Source: Lepeophtheirus salmonis | Taxonomy: Eukaryota; Arthropoda; Copepoda; Siphonostomatoida; Caligidae | Length of the DNA stretch: 64,000 nt | Direction: 5' to 3' | NCBI RefSeq assembly: GCF_016086655.4 | Contig: NC_052142.2 | Coordinates: 8,312,422 to 8,376,421, forward strand | Part shown: piece by piece, positions 11,365 through 22,800 of the stretch | How positions within the stretch are numbered: the first letter of the stretch is position 1 | Layout of the letters: the number at the start of each line of letters is the position of its first letter | Made by a program: the position numbers and the translations under genes | Notes under the pieces: model-generated | Told to the model about the DNA's origin: nothing | Database searches by the model: none | The model's input: the letters and a program-made list of their open reading frames with translations, nothing else

Positions 11365-13378
11365 TTGTTCTATCTATCAGAAGGAAATCAGGAGGACAAC
11401 TTTAATGAACACAAAGTTAAGCTCCATAAGAATGGCCCAAGCAGCAAGTATCAAGTAAAAATTGATCATAACAAGCAGAAAACATTGAACTTTGCTATTC
11501 AAAAAACTTCTTCTGCTACATCATCATCCCCAGTTACTGTATTCTCCTCTTCAGATGACCCTCCTCTAGTTGAGGCCTCACTGCCTGAACCAAGATCTGA
11601 ACAGTCCGTTTCTGTTCGAAGAGAAAGCTGTTCCAGACACAGTAAATAATGGCGACTCATCAAATTACCCCGGATTAAGACTTCCTAATCTCGATATTGG
11701 GCACATTTTTTCTTCTGAGTAGCTCTTTGTAGTTTACAACAACAATATTCCCTCTACAGAGGACTCTGACACTAACGACAATAAGCAGCTGAGCTGAGAA
11801 GAGCAATGCTGAGGAGACGGAGTTTGTGGGCGGTGCCAGGAGTACTCCAACGTCTTCATTAGCCATCTCGGTGATCCGATACCTAGCGGGTGGGAGCCAC
11901 AACTGAAGGACACCCAGACCAGAACCAGATTGGAGACTGAGTGGGAAACTGTGGCTAAAGTTGAGAGAGATCTTCCTCTGCAGCCCAAGTTACAAACATA
12001 CAGTCCTTAGATAGATGACAAATACTACAGAGACTTTCAAAATAACTGGTTCCGTAAGTTCCCGTGAGTAGAATTTGACGAGGTTGAAAAGTCAGCCAAA
12101 TGTTTCGCCTGTTCCAAATTTTTCATTTCCAACCATGGGAAATTTGAGTTCAAAACTTGGAAAAACAGTTCATTGTTGAAAGTTCATTCAAACAAAAAAA
12201 ATAAAAACTGTGGATGGAAAAGTGGATCAATTTCATCACACCAAAGAAAAAGAATACTTCGGCTCTCGGCCAGGTTCAGTCTCAACATGCTGAGGAAGTC
12301 GTGAAGTGGAGAGCTTATTTGAGGTATCTTTTCCAAACTGTTGGTTCCTCGCAAAGCAAGGATTTGCTTTTAGGGGCGATTACGAAACAATAGAAAAGTT
12401 GACGGAATCTAATGAAAACGATTGATGAAACTTTTTGGAGCTTTTGTCCCTGGGTTACACGACTCTCAGATTTTCAAAGATAAGCTGGAGGCTGAGGTCA
12501 AAAATTTGGTTCAGCTGGCGCAGGTTTTGCCAAGTAGACTTTACCTAACATTCAAAATGAGCTGATAGAGATTATAGCATCCAAAGAGACGGAGAATATA
12601 ATTAAAGATGTCAAGACTTGTGCCGGCTTGTTTTCTGTGATTGTTGATGAGATAACAGATACGTCAAATACATAGCAGTTCAGTCTGTCACTGGGATATC
12701 TAACGAGTGAAGGGATCAAGAAAGAGAGCTTCCCCAAGTTTGAATATAATATTTGTTTAAAAAGCTTCATGAGGCTGTCAAGAATCTCAGCCTTAATCCC
12801 GCCCGCACTGTCTTCCTGGCCGCAGAGGGTGCCTCTAACATATTCAGCATCAAGCAAGTTCTCCATGCCAGCCGGAAGGAGGCGGCCCCTGTGTGTCTAT
12901 ATCCACAGCTACGCCCATGTCCTCAACCTTGTAGTAAATCTGAATCCTACTCCCATGAAATAGATTTCGATGTTGCAATCAATAAGATTGTATGGGAGCT
13001 TGAGAGCAGGTTTGCCACCTATGATAAAATGTTTAAAATTGATCTTCCTCTAGGCAGATAATGACACAGAAGACATGGGTTCGTCACAAATTGCTGCGGA
13101 GTTGATAAGCTCGGGAGTGTTCCGCCTGATGCCGTAGATAACAAGGTGATCGTGATCCTGGCCTCAATGCCCTTCAGCAGCTGTGAGGCAGAGCGGTCAT
13201 TCTCTTGTTCAGAAGGCTCAATAAGCACATGAGGACCACCATCGTCTAGGAGATGCGTTCCTCCTTCACCCTCTTCAACATGGACAGGGTGATGGTGGAC
13301 ATAGTGCTCCATAAAGACTCGGACAGTTTGATTGACCCCTTTGCGTCAAGTAAAGAGAAAAGAAACTTCTTCTTCTAA
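11365..13378 (+). pseudogene. hAT-type transposase (ZMYM1/P52rIPK-like), decayed
   Basis: Successive frames on the + strand follow the layout of hAT proteins related to ZMYM1 and P52rIPK. There is a leader with a serine-rich stretch (11365-11649). Next comes a TTF-type zinc-finger region near 12040-12200 (NWFRKFP, VEKSAKCFACSKF, FKTWKNS). The RNase H-like core start lies near 12545-12730 (IQNELIEIIASKE, FSVIVDEITDTSN, QFSLSLGYL), where the Asp in VDEITD matches the expected catalytic Asp. The C-terminal dimerisation domain lies near 13150-13378 (ASMPFSSCEAERSFSCSE, SSFTLFNMDRVMVDI). Many stops and frameshifts interrupt it. I did not find convincing TIRs or an 8-bp duplication. Confidence 0.8.
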
Positions 13379-13379
13379 G

Positions 13380-14950
13380 TCATGATAGAGAACAGGTGCA
13401 TTTTTTCTTCATTTTTTCAATTATTTATTTTACATGTGAGTTAAGATCATTAAGATTTGTGAACACAATCTGGTACCTTTTTTGTCGATGTTACTGTTAT
13501 ATAGTCTATTATAATATCGTTCATTAAATTCATCCGTTATTCTTTTCTAAATACTTAAGGAGGTTTAAATTGTTTGACTTAATTTTATATTTCAGAACTT
13601 TTGCTCTCATTCTCGCCCCGTGCATTTGATACTCCTTCCTTTCTGAAAAAATTGGCATTGACTTTTCGTCTAGAGTTTTTTTGTTTTTTTTTTCTTCTTT
13701 TTTTCCCCCAATGTTCGCCTGAAGAAAATTATGGGCAGATATTCTTGCAAGATGTAATCCGTAATGTAGCATTTGTCCTATTTAAATATCCCACGTTCAC
13801 CACTGAAAATCAACCGTTCACCCATGTAAAGCGGACCGAAAAATCTTCTTGACATACGGTTCTGTTTTTCTCTAGTCCCAAATCACGTATCAAATCATTT
13901 AACTATGGCTGGTTGAATTCTTTAGGGTAAGAAGATATATCTTATGAAACTTCAAACTCTGGATCATTTATTTCTTCAACGTCGCCTTGATATTTTAACG
14001 GAGATTCATATGTTGGTACCGGAATTTCATCAGAATGAGGGATGGCTCTCGTTGCTAAACACAAATTTGGATACACGAAACAAATTTTATTTTTGTTTGT
14101 AAATCCAGATACCAGATAAATATCAATCAGGGGAATTCTACTTTGGTTCCCGCCAAGCCACAGGTACACGAAGCGGTATCTTATTACGTTTTCCCATAGT
14201 CCATTGACTTAAAACTAGTCTATAAGAGTTACACAATTTGTGAGGTCTCCACGATTAATCTTTACCCATTGACATTATAAAAAAAGCAAAGTAAGTTATC
14301 TTCGTCAAATAATTGAAATTACTCTTCTGACTTATAAGTGTGTAACAACCACAGATATAGCAAAATAAGTTTGAATTATTTCAGCACAAACGTATAGAAG
14401 TATTTGTTGAAAACATTTTGCACAACTACAATTAAACTAATATGATCTTATGAAAAGTATGATAATCAAGATTTTTTTTTGATAAAAGAAGATATAATGA
14501 ACAAATACTTCAGAAATTAGAAATTTCTAGATTTTTTAAAGTCAGATTTATGATTTTCAATGATCTGTACTTACAACATTCAAAATAGTAGTAGCAAAAC
14601 CTTATATTTATATATCTATCCTTGGGAAAAAATAGTACCTATTAAAAAAAAAAGATAACTAGTTTTACTGTTTTCGGAACTGCATTTTGGTATTGCTATT
14701 AATATATCTAAGATACCCTTATCATCATATAATTGATTAATTCCACTTGATAACGTAAAAAGTTATTGCTTCAAGCATCCATATAACTTGAATAAAATAT
14801 TAAAAACTGTGTTATGTTGAACCCGACTCCGACTTGTTAAAAATAACATTCTCCGATAACTTATTTATTAATGAATAATCATCATTAAAGACTAGGGCAG
14901 ATATAAACAAAATTCATCATCATTCATTCATGACCTGACTTCTATGTTCT
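13380..14950. other. Mostly non-coding; one unexplained open frame
   Basis: AT-rich sequence. A 75-codon open frame on the - strand at 13942-14169 (LIDIYLVSGFTNKNKICFVY, then TRAIPHSDEIPVP) has unusually normal composition. It may be a piece of an old element or an exon, but I cannot name it. Confidence 0.35.
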
Positions 14951-14974
14951 CCAAGAGTTAGAACCAAAGATAAA

Positions 14975-15200
14975 AAGATCAGAACAGGATACAGAATTAA
15001 ACAAAAACTGTTTTATAATTAAAAAATACACTTTTACATAAGTTTTAGTAACCTTGCATTTAATTTGGTGTTTGTTGTAAGGGTAAAAAATGACTCAGAT
15101 AGATTATAGTCCCAAATTACATTAATCACAGATATTTCAGAATTTAGAACACTAAAAGAAAAACAAAGATTATTTTTGGATTCTGCGCTCACAGATAACT
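14975..15200 (-). repeat. Dispersed repeat family A, copy 3 (reversed)
   Basis: The reverse complement starts with GAATCCAAAA and ends with the CTGTATC-TGTTCTGA segment seen in the other copies. It also shares the central GGGACTATAATCTA and AAAATGACT parts. Confidence 0.7.
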
Positions 15201-15479
15201 TTTGTCATTGGTTTTTATTTATTTTTACAACTTTTGACCCTTTAATTGTTCCCTTGTGTAACTAATCTCTAAAATTCTGTCATTTTTTTACTTACAATCT
15301 CACCCATATAGTTCTATCATGTAGAAATATGGCTTTACATCGTAATTATAGTTTAAAAACTTGTATTAAAAAAGGTTCTAAAGGTCAATACTATTACACT
15401 CTAAATAAGGCCATAAATAGGGGTGTTCTAGAAAGCTGGAGCAGCTTCTTCTAGTAGGTAATCTGAACATGATTTTTTA

Positions 15480-16110
15480 CCTACTTTCTCATCATTAGTC
15501 CTCTGGGTTATAAGAGCTCCCTATCGAATTCTATAATATTTTTGATTCTGATTTAGCTCCTGTCTTTGATGATACCTACGCAGGGATTTTTGAGGAACAT
15601 AGTGTTCCAGATTTCATTCGTTCAGGAACTATAATCCTATTCCATAAAAGGGAAATATATTTTAGATATAGGTAACTATAGCCCAATTACTTCATAATGA
15701 CGTCAATACTAAATATTAGATTGGCGAGAGTGCTTCCAATCATTGTTCTAGTGAACAAAAATGATTCATAAAAACGAGAATAGCAGAAGACATTACTCTC
15801 ATTATCCAGATTCTATTAGCGAATTAAAAATAAGAGGAAGGGCTTTGCTGTATATTTGATAGATTTTGAGAAAGTGTTTTCCTCTGTCTCACATAGTTAT
15901 ATACTTTGCCAACTAATCAGAGATTCATTTCCTCTCCAGTTCGTCTGTATGATTGCCAGTCTTTTGTCGAGCTCCCTGAAAAAGATAGATAGGAGGTTAT
16001 TCTTCCTGATACATAGTAAAGTTAATAGAAATATAAGATTATACCATAAATCATGTAGGATTGATGTTGGACTTCAACCACGCTATTTAATATTGACGTC
16101 ATAATGTATG
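15480..16110 (+). pseudogene. Non-LTR retrotransposon reverse transcriptase fragment
   Basis: In shifting + frames I read FDSDLAPVFDDTYAGIFEEH, FIRSGTIILFHKRE and DIGNYSPITS (family motif NYRPI). Next come NIRLARVLP and then IDFEKVFSSVSHSYI at 15859-15903, which matches the first catalytic-Asp motif of LINE reverse transcriptases. The YxDD palm motif and endonuclease are absent. It is clearly different from the LINE at 35.5-38.7 kb. Confidence 0.75.
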
Positions 16111-16261
16111 ATTGGTTGCATATTTTGTAATAAACTATCTGTCTTTTCCAGCAATCCGTACAATACATCAAATTAAAATTTCTAGCAAGCCCGATTACAT
16201 AATGGTCTCACCTTAAGCTTTAAACCAAGTCCCAAACGAGCACAAAAACAATAAAAAGGTG

Positions 16262-16365
16262 GAAAATATCTTAGCCATAATTAACTTTTTTTCCTCCAAA
16301 TTATGCCTTTAATTTGGAAAAAAAATGTTGGATCTTATAGTAAGAAATACTATGTTTTTGAATGT
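16262..16365 (+). repeat. Short dispersed repeat also present in the last kinesin intron
   Basis: The segment with ATAATTAACTTTTTTTCCTC, ATGCCTTTAATTTGG and TGTTGGATCTTATA is similar to 23008-23105 inside the last kinesin intron (TTCCCCCAAATTTAATGCC, TTGTTAGATCGATA). The roughly 100-bp similarity is imperfect. Confidence 0.5.
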
Positions 16366-16502
16366 TTTGGTTAACTATAAATTTTCTCTTGTCTGCTGTC
16401 TCAGTGTCAAAGAATTTCCCTTGCTCTTGCTCAATATTGTCACTCCATGTATTTTATCTATATTAACAAACCCCATTTTGTATCAAGTAATAATATAGGC
16501 AG

Positions 16503-16870
16503 GAATAATAGCGATCTAAATCCCCTATTCTACTCCAAGTCCAACAAGGACTTGCAAAGATTTGTTGGGAGTTATATGTATAGTTAGTGCTGAAAATTTT
16601 GTGTATTTTGAACATATTTAAAAAAAAATGGTGCCCTGACAATTTGAGAAATGATTTGGAGAAGAGCTTAACCCTCATGACGTTTCGTCAGATAATCTAC
16701 AATCAGCTGTGACGAGGGAGGAGGAAGAGAAGGAAATAAACAAAGACATTAGTAATAATTACTTCAATGTCGATCCTCAATTCTACTCTTAGTCCAACTA
16801 GGACTTTCAATTTTAACTCAGCAACAAATCCTAAAGGATAATCTCCGTCTATATTGGACACACACGAATG
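16503..16870 (+). repeat. Dispersed repeat family B, partial copies
   Basis: Two stretches (about 16520-16580 and 16670-16870) match the right arm of the fold-back at 23955-24345. Shared pieces are ATCAGCTGTGACGAG, GTCGATCCTCAATTCTACTC and TCCAACAAGGACTT. The last 60 bases (CACGAATGTTCAATCAGG) also match 24400-24420. Confidence 0.65.
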
Positions 16871-17339
16871 TTCAATCAGGGTTTGAGTACAATGGAAATC
16901 TTATAATTTCATATTTTTTCACCTCTATTTTTTTTCGAAGCAGTTGTTATTATTCTCATATTTTTGAAAAGAGAACATATAACATATAAGTTTAAAATAA
17001 TCACTTGTGCGTGAAATATGAAAAGTAAAAATGATGATTTAGTGGGGAGGTATTAGTCTAAGTCCAACGAGTTATAATAATATCTGGAGGAGCACAACCT
17101 CCAATCACCAACCTATTGTGGCGAAAAACATCCTTTTTAATGATCAATTTGACTTGGTCAACTCATATGAACTTTGTACTTGCAAATTTTCGTAATCAGG
17201 ATCTCTAAATATTATAAATCCAACCTGAAGAATTTATTCGAATCATACTCAAGGAATTATACTTAAATTCTCAGTACCTAAAATAATAAATAAATATAAA
17301 CAAGTTCATTAAAACTACACACATCTAACGATAAATTAT

Positions 17340-18103
17340 TCTTATTGCAATCAAAGGAGGAGAAGTGGCTTCTGTGTCTTTTCTATTAAAGTTATATTCC
17401 GCCTCTCAAAAGGATCTGGGCGGAGGGTTAGCTCTTTTGTCAAAAGTTTTATCTAAAATTTATAACAAGGTTCTTATTGACCTATCGACTAGATCTGAAC
17501 TCGAATGGAGATCAGTAGTCTAACTCACGTATACATCTTTGCTTAATATTCAGGTAAGACCTCTCCAACAAGTACTTGAGCTCACTCTTTCCCACATGGG
17601 ATTTAGTTCAAAGGATTATATGATATTGTAAACCTATATATCACTCTACTTCAACAGAGGATATAATTAGACAGAACTCTTCAAAGAGAGCTTTTTTTAA
17701 TGGGCTATAAAATCTCAAAGGTTTAGAGAAAGAAGCAATGGAGTGTAAAATTCTTACTGTACATGACTTGCATCAAAACTCTGGCTCTTTATTAAATCAA
17801 GAAAAATTTTCCTCTAATGAGATCCGGAAGCCATCATAAACATCCCAGCCCTTGCCATTGAAGAAAGAGAGTTTCGTCTTCATATAGAGGAGAGGCATCC
17901 AAGGTGTGCAAAAATTATGTAAAATCTTTAAAGTTGCGGGACACTTGGCTAATAAGAATAAAGGAATCCTTCCGTGATGTAGTGGAAGGAAGTAAACTCG
18001 CTTAACAATTCCAGATATCCACGGGCTGCCTCTTTTTTAATAGTCCCTGTAAAGACTGTGTGAAGTTTTTTTAACAGTGTTCTTCATTTATTCGTGGAGT
18101 CCC
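17340..18103 (+). mobile_element. LINE 3' fragment, copy 1
   Basis: This is the sense-strand 3' part of the LINE found reversed at 35494-38661. Near 17400-17520 it encodes a decayed counterpart of the DLGGGLILLSKVLPKIYNKV and LEWRSVVSNS segment. 17760-18085 is a close nucleotide match to the reverse complement of 35745-36060, for example GCACACCTTGGATGCCTCTC in reverse. The copy stops abruptly at about 18103 inside the codons for FIYSWS, where it abuts the mariner fragment. Confidence 0.85.
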
Positions 18104-18960
18104 CTTTTGATGCCAAACCTCCTTCCCCAGAAGTGTGGAAAATTGACCTGGCACCAATTCTGGATCTTGTTGGCAGTATTAGCAGGGGCTCCACCTTATT
18201 GCCATATGTATGGCCTGCCAGCAGCTACAGTATCTATCCAGGGCTTCATCACGGTCTTCAGGACATCAATGTATGCAACTGCATTGATTTTGAGGCATTG
18301 GGCGAACACATGGGGAGACATAACGTAGCCCTCATTGCAGACCACCCAAGAACCATCACCTGGGCAGGGAACTTCGTCTTCATGATGATGGGCACCTCCT
18401 TTGCGTACTGGCACAACCAGCAGTTGTTTTTACTGTTGACCTTTTCATCTTGATTAAAATTCTTTTCAACTGATAAAAAGATCAGAATGCAAGGAGAAGG
18501 GGGACTTTTTGAGCTGTTGACGAGAGCCTTGGCCTTGGTCAACATTCTCTCCTTGGTGTTCTGGTTCATGAACTCCCCCTTGCATAGGCTGTAGCTCTTG
18601 TACCTCAGATCCTCCTTCACAATGGTCCACAAAAGCCAATAAGAGCAGCCCACCTCTCTTGAGATAGCCCTCATGGACACCGCTGGGTCGACATCAACCA
18701 TATCTTGGATGACCTCCAGCATGTCCTTCTTCTCAGAGCCGCTGCAGTGCTTGTGGGACTTCCTCTTGACATCAAAGTCATCATCCTTCACCCTCCTATT
18801 GACCAAAAGTTGTGGTAGAGCCTTGCCACCTTTGTTACCGTGGAGCTTGGAACGTTGTGAAATTCTGCTATTTCAACATAGGACCTGCCCGAGGATTCTG
18901 GAGACTATGGCTCCCCTTTGGACCTCTGCAACCAGCCCATGCATCCAAAGTGAACTGAAT
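18104..18960 (-). pseudogene. Mariner-type transposase (DD37D-like), broken and truncated
   Basis: On the - strand the gene reads through YVEIAEFHNVPSSTVTKVAR (helix-turn-helix), then VSMRAISREVGCSYWLLWTI, VEKNFNQDEKVNSKNNCW and FPAQVMVLG. After a frameshift it continues YVMSPHVFAQCLKINAVAYI, TVMKPWIDTVAAGRPYIWQ, a stop in place of the catalytic WQQD, then IQNWCQVNFPHFWG. The SPDLNPLDY end is missing. It is similar to, but not the same copy group as, the element at 5.5 kb. Confidence 0.85.
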
Positions 18961-19083
18961 TTGCTTTTTTCCCAACCCTATATATATATACTCTTGACGT
19001 GTTAAAGAGCAGGACCCTAAAAAGCACATTAACCGCTCAAGAAACCGGTTTGAAGTGGCACTACGAACACCCCACGTACCCTG
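18104..19083 (-). mobile_element. Truncated Tc1/mariner element on the - strand
   Basis: The 5' end lies at 19083: the - strand starts CAGGGTACGTGGGGTGTTCG with a TA directly outside (19084-19085), as in other elements of this superfamily. The element runs leftwards through the transposase and breaks off at about 18104, before the third catalytic motif and the second TIR. The break coincides with the end of LINE copy 1. Confidence 0.8.
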
Positions 19084-19309
19084 TAAGTCTACTTTGATTT
19101 TAAGTTGTATAGAATAAGTCAATCCGTCATTTTTTGTTAAAAAACTTTTTTTTATGATTTCAAATATGATCCAGATATGGAAGAGAAGAGGCTTAAAGTA
19201 ACATGTGATGTTGATATAAAATTACAACTACGACAAATATTATAATCTTATAATTGTACAAAGTCCATATGAGTTCATCAAGTCGAATTGATCATAGAAA
19301 AGGATTTAT

Positions 19310-19512
19310 TTCAACTTAGAACTCAGTAAACTCATTTGCAAGTTCTTGTTGGACACACAATAGAATTGAGGGTCGACATCGCTGTGACTGGTATCTTCTT
19401 CTCACGGCTAATCTAATCTAATATCTAATAAAATCTAATAAAATTTCGTGACAGGTAAGCTGCTCTCCAAACATTTTTCAAATTGTCAGGGTTACCATGC
19501 TGATTTTCAGGT
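19310..19512 (+). repeat. Dispersed repeat family B
   Basis: The left part (CTTGTTGGACACACAATAGA, GAGGGTCGACATCG) is the reverse complement of sequence in the 16.7 and 24.3 kb copies. The right part has CGGCTAATCTAATCTAAT, GGTAAGCTGCTCTCC and TTCAAATTGTCAGGGTTACC, shared with 32066, 49705 and 60288. It ends about 300 bp upstream of the kinesin start codon. Confidence 0.7.
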
Positions 19513-19706
19513 TGTTTTTTATATACCCAAATGCATGTGATTTACAGCTTCATGAATTACTCATTATAATTAGTTTATTTTTAATTTCGTTACTCTATTG
19601 AACATCATAGAGTAACAAATATTGTTAAGTTCGTGAAGAATCGATTTGAGTGACTATGATACCGTGAATCTGTGGGAAAGGAATGATGATTATCACGTTG
19701 AAAAGA

Positions 19707-19707
<1 letters not shown>

Positions 19708-19744
<37 letters not shown>

Positions 19745-19758
19745 GGAAGAAGAAAGGA
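19708..19758 (+). repeat. (GAA)n/(GAG)n purine tract in the kinesin 5' region
   Basis: About 50 bases of GAGGAAGAAGAAGAAGAGGA type, purines only, 80-130 bp upstream of the kinesin ATG. It is probably in the 5' untranslated region or core promoter. The codons it contains (Glu/Lys-like) are not in frame with the kinesin. Confidence 0.85.
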
Positions 19759-19836
19759 AAAGGGCGTGGATGAGTGATGAAGAGAGGTGAATTGAAGTGA
19801 ATTGAAGTGAATGAGGTGTGGAGCAAGGACCAAGAA

Positions 19837-22800
19837 ATGTCAGCGGGAGGAGTATTGGGCTCGTGTCAGAGTCTTCCAGAGGAGAAAGAAAATCCAACGG
19901 AAGATTCTATTCGTGTGGTGTGTCGTTTTCGTCCCCTGAATGATACCGAGGAGAAGACTGGTTCCAAGTTCATAATCAAGTTTCCCGGAGGAGGAGACGA
20001 CCAATGCGTCTCCATTTCTGTAAGTGTGTGCCCCATGCGGCCCCTGTGCCCCCTCTTGTGATGCTTGTTTTGCTTTGAAGGGCAAGTTGTACATGTTCGA
20101 TAAGGTCCTGAAGCCGAACGTTCGTCAGGAAGAAGTCTACGATGGTGCTGCCAAGAGCATTGTGAAAGGTGAGTGACGGGCCGTGCGCCCCTGAGCCAAG
20201 CTGATTTATCGTGATTGTAGATGTGTTGTGTGGTTACAATGGAACCATCTTCGCTTATGGACAAACGTCTTCTGGGAAGACTCACACGATGGAAGGCGTG
20301 ATCGGGGATCCTGCCTTGCAGGGAATCATTCCCAGGATTGTGGATGATATTTTTAATCACATTTATTCCATGGAAGAGAATTTGGAGTTTCACATTAAAG
20401 TGTCTTATTTTGAGATTTATCTTGATAAAATAAGAGACCTTCTGGATCGTAAGATTCTTTCTAGTATCGTATGCATATATATATATTATAAATTGGGACT
20501 GTTCTAGCTTCCAAGGTGAATCTAGCGGTTCACGAGGATAAAAATAAAGCAGTTTATGTCAAAGGAGCGACAGAAAGGTTTGTATCTAGTCCTGAAGAAG
20601 TTCTTGAAGCGATTGAAGAGGGCAAGTCGAATAGACATGTTGCTGTAACTAACATGAATGAGCATTCGTCTAGAAGCCATAGCGTTTTTCTGATTCATGT
20701 TAAACAAGAAAATCTTGAAAATCAAAAGAAGCTATCCGGGAAACTTTATTTAGTCGATTTAGCTGGTAGTGAGAAAGTTGGTAAAACGGGTGCTGAAGGA
20801 ACTGTTCTTGATGAGGCCAAGAATATTAATAAGTCACTTTCTGCTCTGGGTAATGTTATTGCAGCTCTTGCAGACGGCAATAAATCTCACATTCCTTACA
20901 GGTACTGCTGTTTATTTTATTCATAAGTTTCCTTTAATTGTAATATTGTGCATAGGGATTCAAAGTTGACTCGTATTTTACAAGAATCACTTGGTGGAAA
21001 TGCTAAAACCACTATTGTTATATGTGCATCACCTGCTTCTTATAACGAATCAGAAACTAAATCGACTCTGGACTTTGGAAAAAGGGCTAAAACTATTAAA
21101 AATGTAGTTGCAGTTAATCAAGAATTGACGGCGGAGGAATGGAAGAAAAGATATGAAAAGGAGAGGGATAGAAACTCCAAATTAAAATGCAAAATTGATA
21201 AATTGGAAGAAGAGATTCGAAAATGGAGGGCCGGTCAAACTGTAGATATTGATGAACAATTAAATCTGGCGGAAATGGAAGAATCTATTTCTGCTGCGCC
21301 AAGCTCTACAAATTTGAATAAACCTACAGCTCAACTTAGTTTAGTTAGTTCTCATATTTCATTAGAGGATAGATCAAAACTTACAGAGGAGAGGGAACAA
21401 TTATATAAAATGTTGGATGCTAAAGATGATGAAATACAGGAACAGTCTCAGCTTGTGGAAAAATTAAAGGAGCAAATGTTAGAACAAGAAGAGCTTATCT
21501 CATCCACAAGAAGAGACTATGAAAACTTGACGAAAGAGATGTCTAAAATTCAAGCTGAAAATGATTCAGCCAAAGATGAAGTCAAAGATGTCCTTCAGGC
21601 TCTTGAAGAACTTGCCGTTAATTATGATCAAAAATCACAAGAAGCAGAAACCAAAACTCGCGAGTACAATACCATCTCAGATGAGTTGTCCCAGAAACAA
21701 AGCCAACTAAATTCGGTATCATCAGAACTTCAAATTGCCAAAGATTCAGCAATCCAACAAAAAAAAAGAACCAATGAAATGCTGCGTTCTCTTCTGACAG
21801 ACCTTTATGAAGTTGGCATTGTTATGTCTAAGAATAACGATCTCAAAAAACCAGAATCTAGTAACATGGACGGTAAGATAGAGGAAGAGTTCACAGTAAC
21901 TCGTCTATATGTTTCTAAGATGAAATCGGAAGTTAAAAGTATTGTTAACAAAGTGGCTTCTTTGGAATCATCACACACAACATTTAAGAACAAGCAAGAA
22001 AGTGTTGAAAAGGAATTAAGCGATTACAGGCTCCTTATAGGTCAGCATGAAGCCAAAATGAAATCGCTTGTTGAAAATGTGAGGGAAACGGAGATGAAAA
22101 AGCGTACTTTAGAAGAGTCTTTGGATGTCTTACAAGAGGAAGTTTCACAACTCAAGGCTTCTGAAAAAATGCACCAGATGGCTAATGACGAAAAAGATCA
22201 ACAAAAGGAAGTTGAATTTAAAAATGCTTTGGAAGGTCAAATCTCTTCTCATCGGGAGCAACATCAGAAACAGGTTGCTCAACTGAGGAATGAAATCATT
22301 GAGAAACAGGACAAAATTGGACAATTAAAAGATGAAAATCAAAAGTTGATACTATCCACTGATCAACTTCAAAAAGATTATGATCGACTAAGAGAAGTTG
22401 AGGGCGAAAAATCAGAGAAATTAAATGTAAGAATAAGGTTTATAACTATTTTTTAATCATTTTATTACCGATACTCTATAGGAAATGCTTCAAATGAAAG
22501 ATCGTCGGGATCAAGCCCAACAGGATCTTAAAGGACTAGAAGAGACTGTTGCTAAAGAACTACAAACTTTACATAATTTACGAAAGTTATTTGTACAAGA
22601 CTTACAGTCTCGTGTAAAGAAATCAACGACAGGGGATGAATTAGAAGAGCAAGGAGGATCTGTGGCACAGAGGCAGAAGATTTCTTTTTTGGAAAACAAT
22701 CTTGATCAATTAACTAAAGTTCATAAACAATTGGTCCGAGATAACGCTGATCTTAGGTGTGAATTACCAAAACTTGAAAAACGTTTGAGAGCTACTATGG

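Noticed and set aside
19807..19836. Start of the kinesin at a GTG upstream of MSAGG
   Set aside because: The first codon of that longer frame is GTG, which is not a normal start in animal nuclear genes. ATG at 19837 gives MSAGG, in line with other kinesin heavy chains.
19605..19897. Serine- and phenylalanine-rich - strand frames upstream of kinesin
   Set aside because: They are translations of the GAA/GAG purine tract read backwards.
19840..20393. Long - strand open frames opposite the first kinesin exons
   Set aside because: They are shadows of the highly conserved kinesin exons and carry no motif of their own.
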